Shown: piece by piece, positions 52,233 through 60,612 of the stretch
How positions within the stretch are numbered: position 1 is the stretch's first letter
Layout: each line of letters begins with the position of its first letter
NCBI GenBank assembly: GCA_028279305.1
Contig: JANQOA010000023.1
Location: forward strand, 21,800-85,799
Reading direction: 5' to 3'
Origin: Pseudomonadales bacterium
Lineage (GTDB): Bacteria > Pseudomonadota > Gammaproteobacteria > Pseudomonadales > Azotimanducaceae
DNA: 64,000 bases
The notes under the pieces: model-generated
Told to the model about the DNA's origin: nothing
The model's database searches: none
Seen by the model: only the letters and a program-made list of their open reading frames with translations
Program-made: the position numbers and the translations under genes

Positions 52233-54743
52233 TTGACACAATCAGATAACAAAGACTTTTTTGAGTCGTTAACGAGGTTACGGCTTGGATGGCTGCTTAC
52301 TGTCACGGCGGCAGTGATCATGTTTCTACCGTTCAGCGCCGAAACTCAGGCGGCAGAAACTGCTTCCGACGACTTCATCGAAGAGATCTTAGTCGTCGCT
52401 AGAAACGTGGAAGAATCCCTGCAGGAAGCGCCGGTAGCGGTTACAGCAATCAGCGAAGAGACTTTAGATATATTTCGCATCGACGAAGCCACAGATCTCT
52501 TGAGTCGTATACCGGCGATGAACATTTCGATTGGAGGATCGGGCGCCGGCGCGCAAATTACCCTGCGCGGTATCGGCTCGTCCTTTATTTCCAACGCCTT
52601 CGATTCAGCAGTTGCCCTCAACTACGATGGTGTTTCCGTGAGCACCCAGCGGCTTCTGCAGAGTGCGTTCTTCGACGTCGAGCAAGTTGCGGTGTTGAAG
52701 GGGCCGCAGTCTCTTTACTTTGGTAAGGCGGCATCCGCGGGCGTGCTATCACTGCGCTCCGCAAACCCCACCGAAGAATGGGAAGGCAGCATAAAAACTT
52801 CTTATGAGTTCGAAGAAGAGGGTACAACCTTCGGCGGTTATGTATCGGGTCCGCTGACGGATACCTTGGGCTTCAGATTGGCAGGCGAATACCAGGACAT
52901 CGACAAGTTTGTAGAAATCGCGGATGGCAACCCAACTATCGATCCCGACAGAGGTCTGACAAACCTGATTGCTCGAGGGACCCTGCTGTGGCAACCAACA
53001 GATCGTTTCAGCGCCAACTTAAAAGTCGACTACAACAAGCAACGGTCAGAAATCCTCAACAATGCCATCGACATCTTCTGCGGCGGCGATGGCGTACCTG
53101 ATCCGTCCGTATTGTTAGGCGGCCTTTTTGGCGCCACGCCGGGTATCGATCTTTTCTTACCTACTCATGATTGCGATATCGATGATGGCGAGTTCACCGG
53201 GCCCGACGCCAACGCTTTGATCGATACCGTACCGCCGGGTTCCCCTGGGGAAGGCCGGAATATTTTTCGGGCATATAACGACACCGACATCGTTTTTACT
53301 CGATTGCAGATGGATCTGAATCTGAATGAAAATTTCGACCTGACTTTCTTAGGCGGCTATGTAGATCTGGAAAACGAGTACAACGACACGTTTAACTCAA
53401 CCGGCCAGAACCCGGATGGCAGCGCTGCCGGCCTGTCTGCGCCGTTCGAAAACACACTTGAGCAAACCACCTTGGAATTGCGGCTGGTGAGTAACTTTGA
53501 CGGCCCGGTTAACTTCCAGATTGGCGGGTTCTGGGAAGACAGGGATATCGGTCACGAAACCTCGCAAAATGCTTTTAACCCTTCCTTGCTCGGTGTGTTC
53601 GGGCCTCCTTTCGGACCGGATCCTGTGACGGGTGCTACGTTTGATTGGCTTGCCGATAGACCCATCGAGGCAGAAGCACTTTCGTTTTTTGCAAGTGTTG
53701 ATGTACAACTCTCTGAAAAGTGGGAATTGTCCGGCGGTGTCCGCTGGACCGATGAGGAAAAAACCACGTCGGTTGCATTCCCGTTTGTGCACGCCGGGGT
53801 AGTGGCCATTTTCGGAACCGTGAGCTCAGGTTTCCAATCACCGGATATCAAGTTTGAGGATGACAACATTTCACCCGAAGTTGTCTTGCGCTATCTCGTC
53901 AATGACAACGTTTCTATTTACGGTGCTTACAAGACTGGTTTCAAATCAGGCGGACTGGACAACAACACTTTACCCACGGGATCGGTGGTCGGATTGGCCA
54001 GCCCGGATCCAGCGGTTGCTGCCGCGTCAGCAGAATTGTTGCGATTTGAATCAGAAGAATCTGAAGGCTTTGAAGTCGGCCTCAGATCGCAGCTGTTGGA
54101 ACGCGCGTTGACGTTAAACGTCACCGGCTATCGCTACGTCTATGAAGATCAACAGGTTCAGCTATTCGATGCGGGCGTTTTTGCATTCCGGACCTTCAAC
54201 GCCGGTGAGGTCACTACTCAAGGACTGGAAGTGGACTTTATGTGGTCCACCCCAGTGCCGGGACTGAGTCTCTCAGGATCCTGGGCGTTTCTGGATGCTG
54301 AAATTACCGGCGACTTTTTCCCGTCCGGCGTCACCGGCGTAGGTGAAAACACCAAGGGGCAAGACGCCGGATTCGCTCCGGATATATCCGGTAATTTGGC
54401 GATCAATTGGGAAATGGGCCTCAGTGATGGGGTCATGTTGCGCATCAGCCCCAATATCGCCTACAAAGACGAATACAGAGTCGGCGCCGGTTCGGTATTC
54501 GATCCGGTGACTAACCCGACCGGCGCTCTGGTTCAGGACAGCTACACCACTTTCGACTTGAATGTATCACTATATTCGCCCGATGAATCCTGGCGAGTAT
54601 CTTTGATAGGTAAAAACCTTGGTGACGAACAAATCTGGACCTTTGCGGGCAACGCACCGTTCCGTCCGCCCACTGGCGATGACCAATTGGTGGGTTTCAG
54701 CCGCGGCGAGCAGATTTTCTTAGAAGCAGCATTCAGGTTCTAG
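52233..54743 (+). CDS. TonB-dependent outer-membrane receptor
   Basis: An 836-residue receptor, the longest in the window. After a signal segment (LLTVTAAVIMFLPFSAETQA) come IEEILVVARNVEESLQEAPVAV, the plug motif VEQVAVLKGPQSLYFGKAASAG and a barrel ending EQIFLEAAFRF. The start is a TTG with GGAGAG upstream. The plug motif KGPQSLYFGK departs from the RGPQGTLFG of the others, so it belongs to a different sub-branch. It follows the TetR gene in the same direction and probably serves the neighbouring FAD oxidase / DUF3500 module. Confidence 0.92.
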   Translation: MTQSDNKDFFESLTRLRLGWLLTVTAAVIMFLPFSAETQAAETASDDFIEEILVVARNVEESLQEAPVAVTAISEETLDIFRIDEATDLLSRIPAMNISIGGSGAGAQITLRGIGSSFISNAFDSAVALNYDGVSVSTQRLLQSAFFDVEQVAVLKGPQSLYFGKAASAGVLSLRSANPTEEWEGSIKTSYEFEEEGTTFGGYVSGPLTDTLGFRLAGEYQDIDKFVEIADGNPTIDPDRGLTNLIARGTLLWQPTDRFSANLKVDYNKQRSEILNNAIDIFCGGDGVPDPSVLLGGLFGATPGIDLFLPTHDCDIDDGEFTGPDANALIDTVPPGSPGEGRNIFRAYNDTDIVFTRLQMDLNLNENFDLTFLGGYVDLENEYNDTFNSTGQNPDGSAAGLSAPFENTLEQTTLELRLVSNFDGPVNFQIGGFWEDRDIGHETSQNAFNPSLLGVFGPPFGPDPVTGATFDWLADRPIEAEALSFFASVDVQLSEKWELSGGVRWTDEEKTTSVAFPFVHAGVVAIFGTVSSGFQSPDIKFEDDNISPEVVLRYLVNDNVSIYGAYKTGFKSGGLDNNTLPTGSVVGLASPDPAVAAASAELLRFESEESEGFEVGLRSQLLERALTLNVTGYRYVYEDQQVQLFDAGVFAFRTFNAGEVTTQGLEVDFMWSTPVPGLSLSGSWAFLDAEITGDFFPSGVTGVGENTKGQDAGFAPDISGNLAINWEMGLSDGVMLRISPNIAYKDEYRVGAGSVFDPVTNPTGALVQDSYTTFDLNVSLYSPDESWRVSLIGKNLGDEQIWTFAGNAPFRPPTGDDQLVGFSRGEQIFLEAAFRF

Positions 54744-54757
54744 ATCAATTGCGTTGA

Positions 54758-54788
54758 CGGGCTTGATGGCGTTTGCCCATCAAGCCCG
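54758..54788. terminator. Strong hairpin between convergent TonB receptor and thiolase genes
   Basis: CGGGCTTGATGG at 54758-54769 pairs perfectly over 12 bp with CCATCAAGCCCG at 54777-54788 around a 7-base loop. It sits 14 bases after the receptor stop and 30 bases beyond the thiolase stop, so it can act in both directions. A T run is not evident. Confidence 0.7.
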
Positions 54789-54818
54789 CTTGCCGGGGAA
54801 TTTGCTGGTCCTGGCGGA

Positions 54819-56003
54819 TCAGGTCTTCCGGTATATCGTGACAACCGCGGCGCCGGGTACACCAATGTTGTGCTGGAGGGCAACTCTGGCGTTCTCGACC
54901 TGGCGGCTGCCCGCTTCCCCACGTAGCTGCGTCACCAGTTCAAAACACTGCGCCAGCCCCGTAGCACCAATGGGATGCCCTTTGGACATGAGACCACCCG
55001 ACGGATTCACCACCAGACGGCCGCCATAGGTGTTGTCGCCATCCTCAACAAACCGCGCAGCTTGGCCTTCGCCGCAGAGTCCCAGGCTTTCATAGGTGAT
55101 TACCTCATTAGGGGTGAAGCAATCGTGCAGCTCCACCACATCCAACTGCTCCGGTCCAAGCCCCGCCTGCTCATACGCGTCTTTTGCCGCACGAACGGTA
55201 TTGTCGCGGCCCACGGCATTGACGGTTCGCTCATAGATGACTTCAGTGTCGGTGGCCATACCCTGACCGGCAATCAACACGTCGGATCTTAAACCTTTCC
55301 TGCGGGCGAAATCTTCGCTGACAAAGACTGCAGCCGCGGCACCACAGGTTGGCGGGCAACACATCAACCGCGTCAGATAGCCGCCGAATACAACCTGCGC
55401 ACCTTCGACATCCGCCTGCGTAATTGGAGCCGTGAAGACCGCATGGGGATTCCTGGCGGCATGCGTGCGGCTTTTCACGGCCACCTTCGCAAAAAGATCA
55501 GGCTTGGCATCGTAAGTCTCCATGTATTCAGCACCAGCCAGGCCAAACATGATCGCCGCGGGCGGTGCATCCAGTTCGTTAGTCGGGCTCACCTGCATCA
55601 GCGCTTCAAATGTCTCCTTTGCCGGACTGGTTCTGTCGTCCCAGTGACTACCAAGGGCACCTGCCTGCATCTGCTCAAACCCGAAGGCGAGCGCACAATC
55701 GACAAGGTCCGATTCAACCGCCTGACGGGCAAGATAGATCGCCGATGAGCCGGACGAGCAGTTGTTATTGACGTTAAAGATGGGGAAGCCCGGCATGCCG
55801 AGCTCGTTGATCACCTTCTGTCCACAAGCGCTGTCTCCATAAACATAACTCGCGTAGGCCTGCTGTATGTCGGCAAGTTCCACACCCGCGTCCTCGAGCG
55901 CAAGCTGCACCGCGTTCCTGCCCATCAGCTCGTAGGGCTGCTTGTCGCTCGGTTTGGTGAATTTGCCCATGCCAACACCGCCAACAATGACTTTTCGGTT
56001 CAT
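54819..56003 (-). CDS. SCP-x/lipid-transfer type thiolase
   Basis: A 394-residue thiolase-fold enzyme. The active-site cysteine is in NNNCSSGSSAIY (C82), and the catalytic histidines in VELHDCFTPNE and GGLMSKGHPIGATG. This pattern belongs to the SCP2/lipid-transfer thiolases, which act on beta-keto-acyl-CoA or catalyse retro-aldol or condensation steps, for example in sterol or phenylpropanoid side-chain removal. It begins 9 bases after the acyl-CoA synthetase gene, as the last gene of the esterase operon. Confidence 0.92.
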   Translation of the reverse strand: MNRKVIVGGVGMGKFTKPSDKQPYELMGRNAVQLALEDAGVELADIQQAYASYVYGDSACGQKVINELGMPGFPIFNVNNNCSSGSSAIYLARQAVESDLVDCALAFGFEQMQAGALGSHWDDRTSPAKETFEALMQVSPTNELDAPPAAIMFGLAGAEYMETYDAKPDLFAKVAVKSRTHAARNPHAVFTAPITQADVEGAQVVFGGYLTRLMCCPPTCGAAAAVFVSEDFARRKGLRSDVLIAGQGMATDTEVIYERTVNAVGRDNTVRAAKDAYEQAGLGPEQLDVVELHDCFTPNEVITYESLGLCGEGQAARFVEDGDNTYGGRLVVNPSGGLMSKGHPIGATGLAQCFELVTQLRGEAGSRQVENARVALQHNIGVPGAAVVTIYRKT

Positions 56004-56012
56004 ACCGTTCTC

Positions 56013-57620
56013 CTAGGCCTTTTTCTCGATTGGCGGAAGCCGTTCTCTTAATATGGTCTTGGTAATCTTATTGAGCGTCGAGCGCGGCAGTTCATCAACT
56101 ACATATACGCTGCGGACCACCTTGAAATCGGGCAAATTTGCCCTGCAGTGCTCGATGATCAGTTTTTCGATCATTGCCGCATCCAGGCTTGCATCCGACG
56201 GGATAACAAACACCACCGGCACTTCGTCGAGCATGTAGTGTTTCTGCCCCACTACGGCAAGTTCAGAGACTAGCCCCGTCTGCATGATGACCGTTTCTAT
56301 TTCTGACGCGGCCACGTTTTCCGCACCCACCTTCAGCATGTCCTTGTCACGGTCGGAAAAGTAGAGCCAGCCATTTTCGTCGCGGCTGACAACGTCACCG
56401 GTATCGAACCAGCCGTTATCATCGAACGAAGACGCCATTGCATCGGGATTCTTGTAGTACTCCTTGAACATCGTCACGCCAGGGACACCGCGAAAGAAAA
56501 GCCGGCCCCGCTCGCCAGGTCTGCATAAATCTCCGCTGCCTTTTCGAACCTGAATCTGGTACTCCGGCGCACACCGGCCAATGTTCATCGATGGGCCCAG
56601 GTGGTCGTAATCAGCAATCGTCCCTTGCGTCACAGTTTCCGTCATGCCCCAGTAACCGATCGTTGCAACGCCAAAGTATTCTTCCACTTCCTGTGATCGC
56701 ACACCCAGCAGGAAAAAGCGTAATTGGTGCTCTGGTACGGGCTGGGTCGACATCGCCTTTAGCGAGAATCCGATCATGGTGGTCCACGTCACGTTGTGCT
56801 CGAGGATAACCTGCCAGTAGCGCGAAGATGAAAACCTCGGCTGCAGAACCAATGTGCCGCCCGTCCAATGGGTTGTCAGCATGGAATAAGACTGCGCGTT
56901 GGTATGAAACAGCGGGAAAGAGGTGGACGTGACGTCTTCGTGCCGAACCCGCAGATGTTGCGCGTTGGTTTTGGCGGCCCACACCCCGTTGCCGTGGGTC
57001 CAGAGCACCGCCTTGGGCCGTGACGTGGTGCCCGAGGTGAACTGGATGCTCAAGCTGTGAGCGGGATCCGGCGCGCGAAGTGTAATTGGCTGCGATTCGA
57101 ACAATTCATCAAACGCGACCCCCTCAATCGCTTTGATCGCCGCAGGGGCATCCTCATGAAACTCGCCGGCATCGTTGTCGGTGACCCCAATAAACGACAG
57201 ATCAGGACACGCTTCTTTGATCAACTTGGCGAACTTCGGCTGAGTCAGACTACAAACCGCCTCAGTCACTTCCGCAAAGTAACTCAGATCCCGCGCAACC
57301 GAGCGGGTGTTAGTCGAAACCGCCACGGCTCCGAGGATCGCGCAGGCATACCAGCTCACGATGAATTCAGGGGAGTTGTCCATATGCAGGATGACAAAGT
57401 CGTCGGGCTTCACACCCCGCGCGCTCAAACCCGCTGCGAGGCGTCGAGCCTGGGTAAAGAGCTCCGCATAGGTGACGTTCTGGTACTCGCCATCAAACGG
57501 ACACCAGATCAGTGCATTCTTGCCCGGCGCTCTTTCCGCCCACTGCTCAAGCATCCAGGGGATATCCAACCCTTCTACCGCGGCGGCATAGCTCTGCTCA
57601 ATCTGCGCACTCAGGCTCAT
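56013..57620 (-). CDS. AMP-dependent acyl-CoA synthetase
   Basis: A 535-residue member of the ANL superfamily. IQFTSGTTSRPKAVLWTHG near residue 193 is the P-loop-like ATP site, GYWGMTETV the motif after the hinge, WFDTGDVVSRDENGWLYFSDRDKD (divided) the A7-A8 region, and RSTLNKITKTILRE the catalytic lysine. It activates a carboxylic acid to its CoA thioester in the cytoplasm. Its neighbours suggest an acid freed by the esterase upstream and cleaved by the thiolase downstream. It starts 14 bases after the esterase gene. Confidence 0.93.
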   Translation of the reverse strand: MSLSAQIEQSYAAAVEGLDIPWMLEQWAERAPGKNALIWCPFDGEYQNVTYAELFTQARRLAAGLSARGVKPDDFVILHMDNSPEFIVSWYACAILGAVAVSTNTRSVARDLSYFAEVTEAVCSLTQPKFAKLIKEACPDLSFIGVTDNDAGEFHEDAPAAIKAIEGVAFDELFESQPITLRAPDPAHSLSIQFTSGTTSRPKAVLWTHGNGVWAAKTNAQHLRVRHEDVTSTSFPLFHTNAQSYSMLTTHWTGGTLVLQPRFSSSRYWQVILEHNVTWTTMIGFSLKAMSTQPVPEHQLRFFLLGVRSQEVEEYFGVATIGYWGMTETVTQGTIADYDHLGPSMNIGRCAPEYQIQVRKGSGDLCRPGERGRLFFRGVPGVTMFKEYYKNPDAMASSFDDNGWFDTGDVVSRDENGWLYFSDRDKDMLKVGAENVAASEIETVIMQTGLVSELAVVGQKHYMLDEVPVVFVIPSDASLDAAMIEKLIIEHCRANLPDFKVVRSVYVVDELPRSTLNKITKTILRERLPPIEKKA

Positions 57621-57634
57621 CTCAGTCTATCCCA

Positions 57635-59206
57635 TTAGTCTTCGACACACGCGAAGTTCTCCGCCTTGTCAGGCGATCCGGATCCCTTGTATTGGGCATA
57701 CTGCGGATAGGGACACAGCGGCCGCGAGAATCGCTTTGCATCCGGGTTCGCCAGGTGCGCTTCCAGCACCACTTCTGCCCAGCTCACAACCTGATCGGGT
57801 GCGATGGCGGTGGCCTCAATAAAGGTCAGCGCGCCAGGGTGCTCGGCGATGATGCGGTCGGGTGCTTTGTCGTTTTCCACCCAGTCGACGATGGCCTGCA
57901 CGTAGTCCGCAGCCCAGGCGCCGGGGCCACCGGCGCAATGCACCATGCCTGGCACCATGAACGTGCGCAGAAACTCATCGGTCTTTTCTTTTCCGTTGAT
58001 GTCCTCGGTTTCGAAGTACCATTCTTCGAGAACTTTGGCGCGGCAGGGATGGTCGTTCCAACCGTTGTAGATGATCAGCTTGCCACCGTTGGCATGGAAC
58101 GCGGAGAAGTCAGGCGTCGGGATATCAACGGCGTGCATGACACGGCCGAGCTCTTCCAAATCGGCCACCGTGTCGAACGCTTCCAGCGAAAAACCGGGCT
58201 TTCTGTGCATGACGCTTTCGATCACCGTTGCCGTCAGGTCGTTGGCAGGCTCCAGCATGAACGACGGGTTCCCCGTCACCCAGAGCTCAAAGTCCCCGCC
58301 CAGCCCCGACCCTGGGTAGTTGCCCGGCACAACCACGTTGCCGGACTCGTCCGTGATGCCGGTATAGAAAAACCGTGCGGTTTCGATCTGACCTTCCGTG
58401 AGACAGTCGGCTGCCGGAGCGCCCTGGCAGGCCAACCTGTCCAGGTTCAATAAATCCATCGTGCACTTACGCGGGTCACCGATGATGCCGTCCGCCACCC
58501 CATCGAGCATGTCGCAGGCGCGCCGGGTATTTGCATCCAATAACGCCACCGAATCCGGCGTGAGCGGGTGTGCCCGTTGCATACGGGCGCCCTCCAGTGA
58601 GAACGCCAGGAGCCCGGTGCCGTAGTCGATGGCCGGATCTCCGGCAATGATGCCGTCGAAATCATCGGGATATCGCAGCGCTTCCATGAGTGCCGCGCGA
58701 CCACCGTTGGAACACCCCCACAGGTAGGCGTGCTCGACCTCCCGTCCGTAGAAGGTGGCGATAATGTGTTTGCTGAGCTTGGTGGTCAGGTGGTTGGCGC
58801 GAAACGCAAAGTTGAGCTTGCGCTCGTCATCGCGATAGAACGTGTGATCATTCTGGGTGGGGTTCGCCGCATCGGTGGTCGCCATCGCAAACCCTTCATC
58901 GAGCAGGCTGGTGGTGTCACCGATCACACCGGCAAGCCCACCTGGCGCGTGATACATCAGTCGACCGGTCCAGCGTTCGAGAGGCATGCTCACCTGAAAA
59001 CGGATTGTGCCATCGATGACGCCATTGACCTGACAATGCTCAGGGATTTGAGCCGATGCGGCGACCAGACGCCCAGGCTCAACCAAATGTGTACCGTCCG
59101 TCAGCTGATAAAGCGCTTCACACTTCTTCGCAGCCGCTCCGGCAACACCAGGTGGCAACAGGCAAGACAGAAAGACGCAACCTAAAAACAAGATCGTTCG
59201 CCGCAC
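57635..59206 (-). CDS. Tannase/feruloyl esterase family exported esterase
   Basis: A 523-residue protein with a signal peptide (ILFLGCVFLSCLLPPGVAGA). YLWGCSNGGRAALMEA contains the nucleophile serine S166, IYNGWNDHPC the catalytic aspartate region and FMVPGMVHCAGG the catalytic histidine, with the disulfide-linked cysteines next to Ser and His that mark the tannase/feruloyl esterase family. It should cleave phenolic-acid or related esters in the periplasm. It is the first gene of the operon with the CoA synthetase and thiolase, with a shared 50-bp promoter element 57 bases upstream of its start. Confidence 0.92.
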   Translation of the reverse strand: MRRTILFLGCVFLSCLLPPGVAGAAAKKCEALYQLTDGTHLVEPGRLVAASAQIPEHCQVNGVIDGTIRFQVSMPLERWTGRLMYHAPGGLAGVIGDTTSLLDEGFAMATTDAANPTQNDHTFYRDDERKLNFAFRANHLTTKLSKHIIATFYGREVEHAYLWGCSNGGRAALMEALRYPDDFDGIIAGDPAIDYGTGLLAFSLEGARMQRAHPLTPDSVALLDANTRRACDMLDGVADGIIGDPRKCTMDLLNLDRLACQGAPAADCLTEGQIETARFFYTGITDESGNVVVPGNYPGSGLGGDFELWVTGNPSFMLEPANDLTATVIESVMHRKPGFSLEAFDTVADLEELGRVMHAVDIPTPDFSAFHANGGKLIIYNGWNDHPCRAKVLEEWYFETEDINGKEKTDEFLRTFMVPGMVHCAGGPGAWAADYVQAIVDWVENDKAPDRIIAEHPGALTFIEATAIAPDQVVSWAEVVLEAHLANPDAKRFSRPLCPYPQYAQYKGSGSPDKAENFACVED

Positions 59207-59262
59207 AGTTTTCTCTCCCGGGAATACTTGGAGTGGGAATCCTCCACAACCGGAAGGGAAAG

Positions 59263-59312
59263 CGCACTATTGTGGCCCGCTCAATGCTATGCGATTGACA
59301 CTTTTTCTTATG
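59263..59312 (-). promoter_or_regulatory. Shared 50-bp regulatory element, copy 1 (esterase operon)
   Basis: The block CGCACTATTGT at 59263-59273 and the block at 59288-59312, which includes GACACTTTTTCTTATG, recur with the same 14-base spacing at 62846-62895; 39 of 50 positions match and the two blocks match at 35 of 36. It ends 57 bases upstream of the esterase start. On the minus strand ACAAT in the first block could be a -10 box, with the longer block as an activator site. Confidence 0.7.
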
Positions 59313-59328
59313 CTTAGTGGTCGAGCCG

Positions 59329-60414
59329 CTATTTTTCCGCTCTGACCTCCGACGGGCTCGCGCCGAAACGACGACGGAAGGCAATGGTGAAGTTGCTCGG
59401 ATGCTCATAGCCACACTCGATGGCGATCTCATGCACCGGGAGCGGACTTTCTTTAAGGAGCTGATAACCTTTGCGCATGCGCAGTTCCAATGCGTAGCCT
59501 GCAACGGATTCGCCAAACACCGCTTTAAATCCTTCGGTCAACTTACGGCGATTGAGCCCTACCATGGCGCTAAGATCCGTAATGGGGATAGATTCGCCGT
59601 CGCGCTCCTCAAGAATAATTCTGGCACGAGAGAGTTTTCTGACCTCCGACAACGGAATATCAGATTGAGTGTCTTGATTTTCATCTGGCCTGACGTCACT
59701 CAACAAACAGAATAACTCACCGACCTTTAACTTCAGGTACGTCGTTCGCGCGGCACCCGATGCTGGTAGGTACGATAATGAGGCGGAAAAGTGTCTGAAC
59801 GCGTCGGTGCTAGGCAGCGCAAACACTCGGTCCGCTGGGTCCTTCGCCGCTCTCACTTCCTGGAACAGTTTCAACGGTGCAATGCCAAGCCGATGCCAGA
59901 CCTCGCGTTCACCCTCCTCGGTAATCACAAACATCGTCACCCTGATTTTCTCGCCCGCTCTCAGCTGATACCCGCTACGCCCCTTTTCCGGTCTGAAAGA
60001 AAGCACCCCCGGGGTGACCTCACTGTCGATCACGTGGTCGCCGAACTTATAGACGATCTGGCCATACTGGAATAAGCGAACCATGATCTCTTCTTCTTCC
60101 TCGACAGCTTTTTCGGCGATCTGGTGGATGGTATCGACGTCTTTCGCCACAAAGCTAACCGTGCTGACACTCAGGCCCGGAAAAACGCGATAAATCTCGA
60201 GCTCGCCGTCCATGAGGTCAGGATTCAAGAGCGTGCGCACCGCGGTGCCGTCGGCCGTTAGCGCATCAGGCATTTGCCAAACCCCAGCTTTCCCAAATGG
60301 GGAATCTGGGAGTTCTTGCTGCATCCTCTTTAGCAGCGATTGGATATCACTGAAACTTTCCACGTCACCTGCGATGGCAGGTCGAATATCCGGCTTGTCG
60401 GTTGAGGAGCCCAT
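59329..60414 (-). CDS. AraC family transcriptional regulator
   Basis: A 361-residue regulator with an N-terminal effector region and a C-terminal AraC double helix-turn-helix: ITDLSAMVGLNRRKLTEGFKAVFGES (divided), LPVHEIAIECGYEHPSNFTIAFRRRFG (divided) and GASPSEVR. The last recognition helix is canonical. The arrangement resembles PchR-type regulators. GGGAGAGGG precedes the ATG. It lies between the esterase operon and the TonB receptor gene; both carry the same upstream element, and it is the obvious candidate to bind it. Confidence 0.9.
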   Translation of the reverse strand: MGSSTDKPDIRPAIAGDVESFSDIQSLLKRMQQELPDSPFGKAGVWQMPDALTADGTAVRTLLNPDLMDGELEIYRVFPGLSVSTVSFVAKDVDTIHQIAEKAVEEEEEIMVRLFQYGQIVYKFGDHVIDSEVTPGVLSFRPEKGRSGYQLRAGEKIRVTMFVITEEGEREVWHRLGIAPLKLFQEVRAAKDPADRVFALPSTDAFRHFSASLSYLPASGAARTTYLKLKVGELFCLLSDVRPDENQDTQSDIPLSEVRKLSRARIILEERDGESIPITDLSAMVGLNRRKLTEGFKAVFGESVAGYALELRMRKGYQLLKESPLPVHEIAIECGYEHPSNFTIAFRRRFGASPSEVRAEK

Positions 60415-60574
60415 GAACCCTCTCCCGTTCAGTATGCTGGATCATTCTTACCTTATTGGTTACTAAAAGTGCAAGCGCGCTGCGTGCACGCGGATCGTCG
60501 AGCACCGAGCAATCTTCGACGAGTATTCGCATCGGCGTTGTGTTCGCACAGACAATTGGGAATTTAGAAGAACA

Positions 60575-60602
60575 GGATCCAGGACGACTCCGCCCTGGAT
60601 CC
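60575..60602 (-). terminator. Rho-independent terminator of the TonB receptor gene
   Basis: GGATCCAGG at 60575-60583 and CCTGGATCC at 60594-60602 form a 9-bp perfect stem with a 10-base loop. On the minus strand it follows the receptor stop by 10 bases and is followed by TGTTCTTCTAAATT, a T-rich tail. This separates the receptor from the AraC gene. Confidence 0.7.
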
Positions 60603-60612
60603 GAGAAGGGTT

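Noticed and set aside
57512-58453. 313-codon plus-strand frame opposite the tannase-like esterase gene
   Set aside because: Antisense to a clear gene, with no domain and no ribosome site; a product of codon bias.
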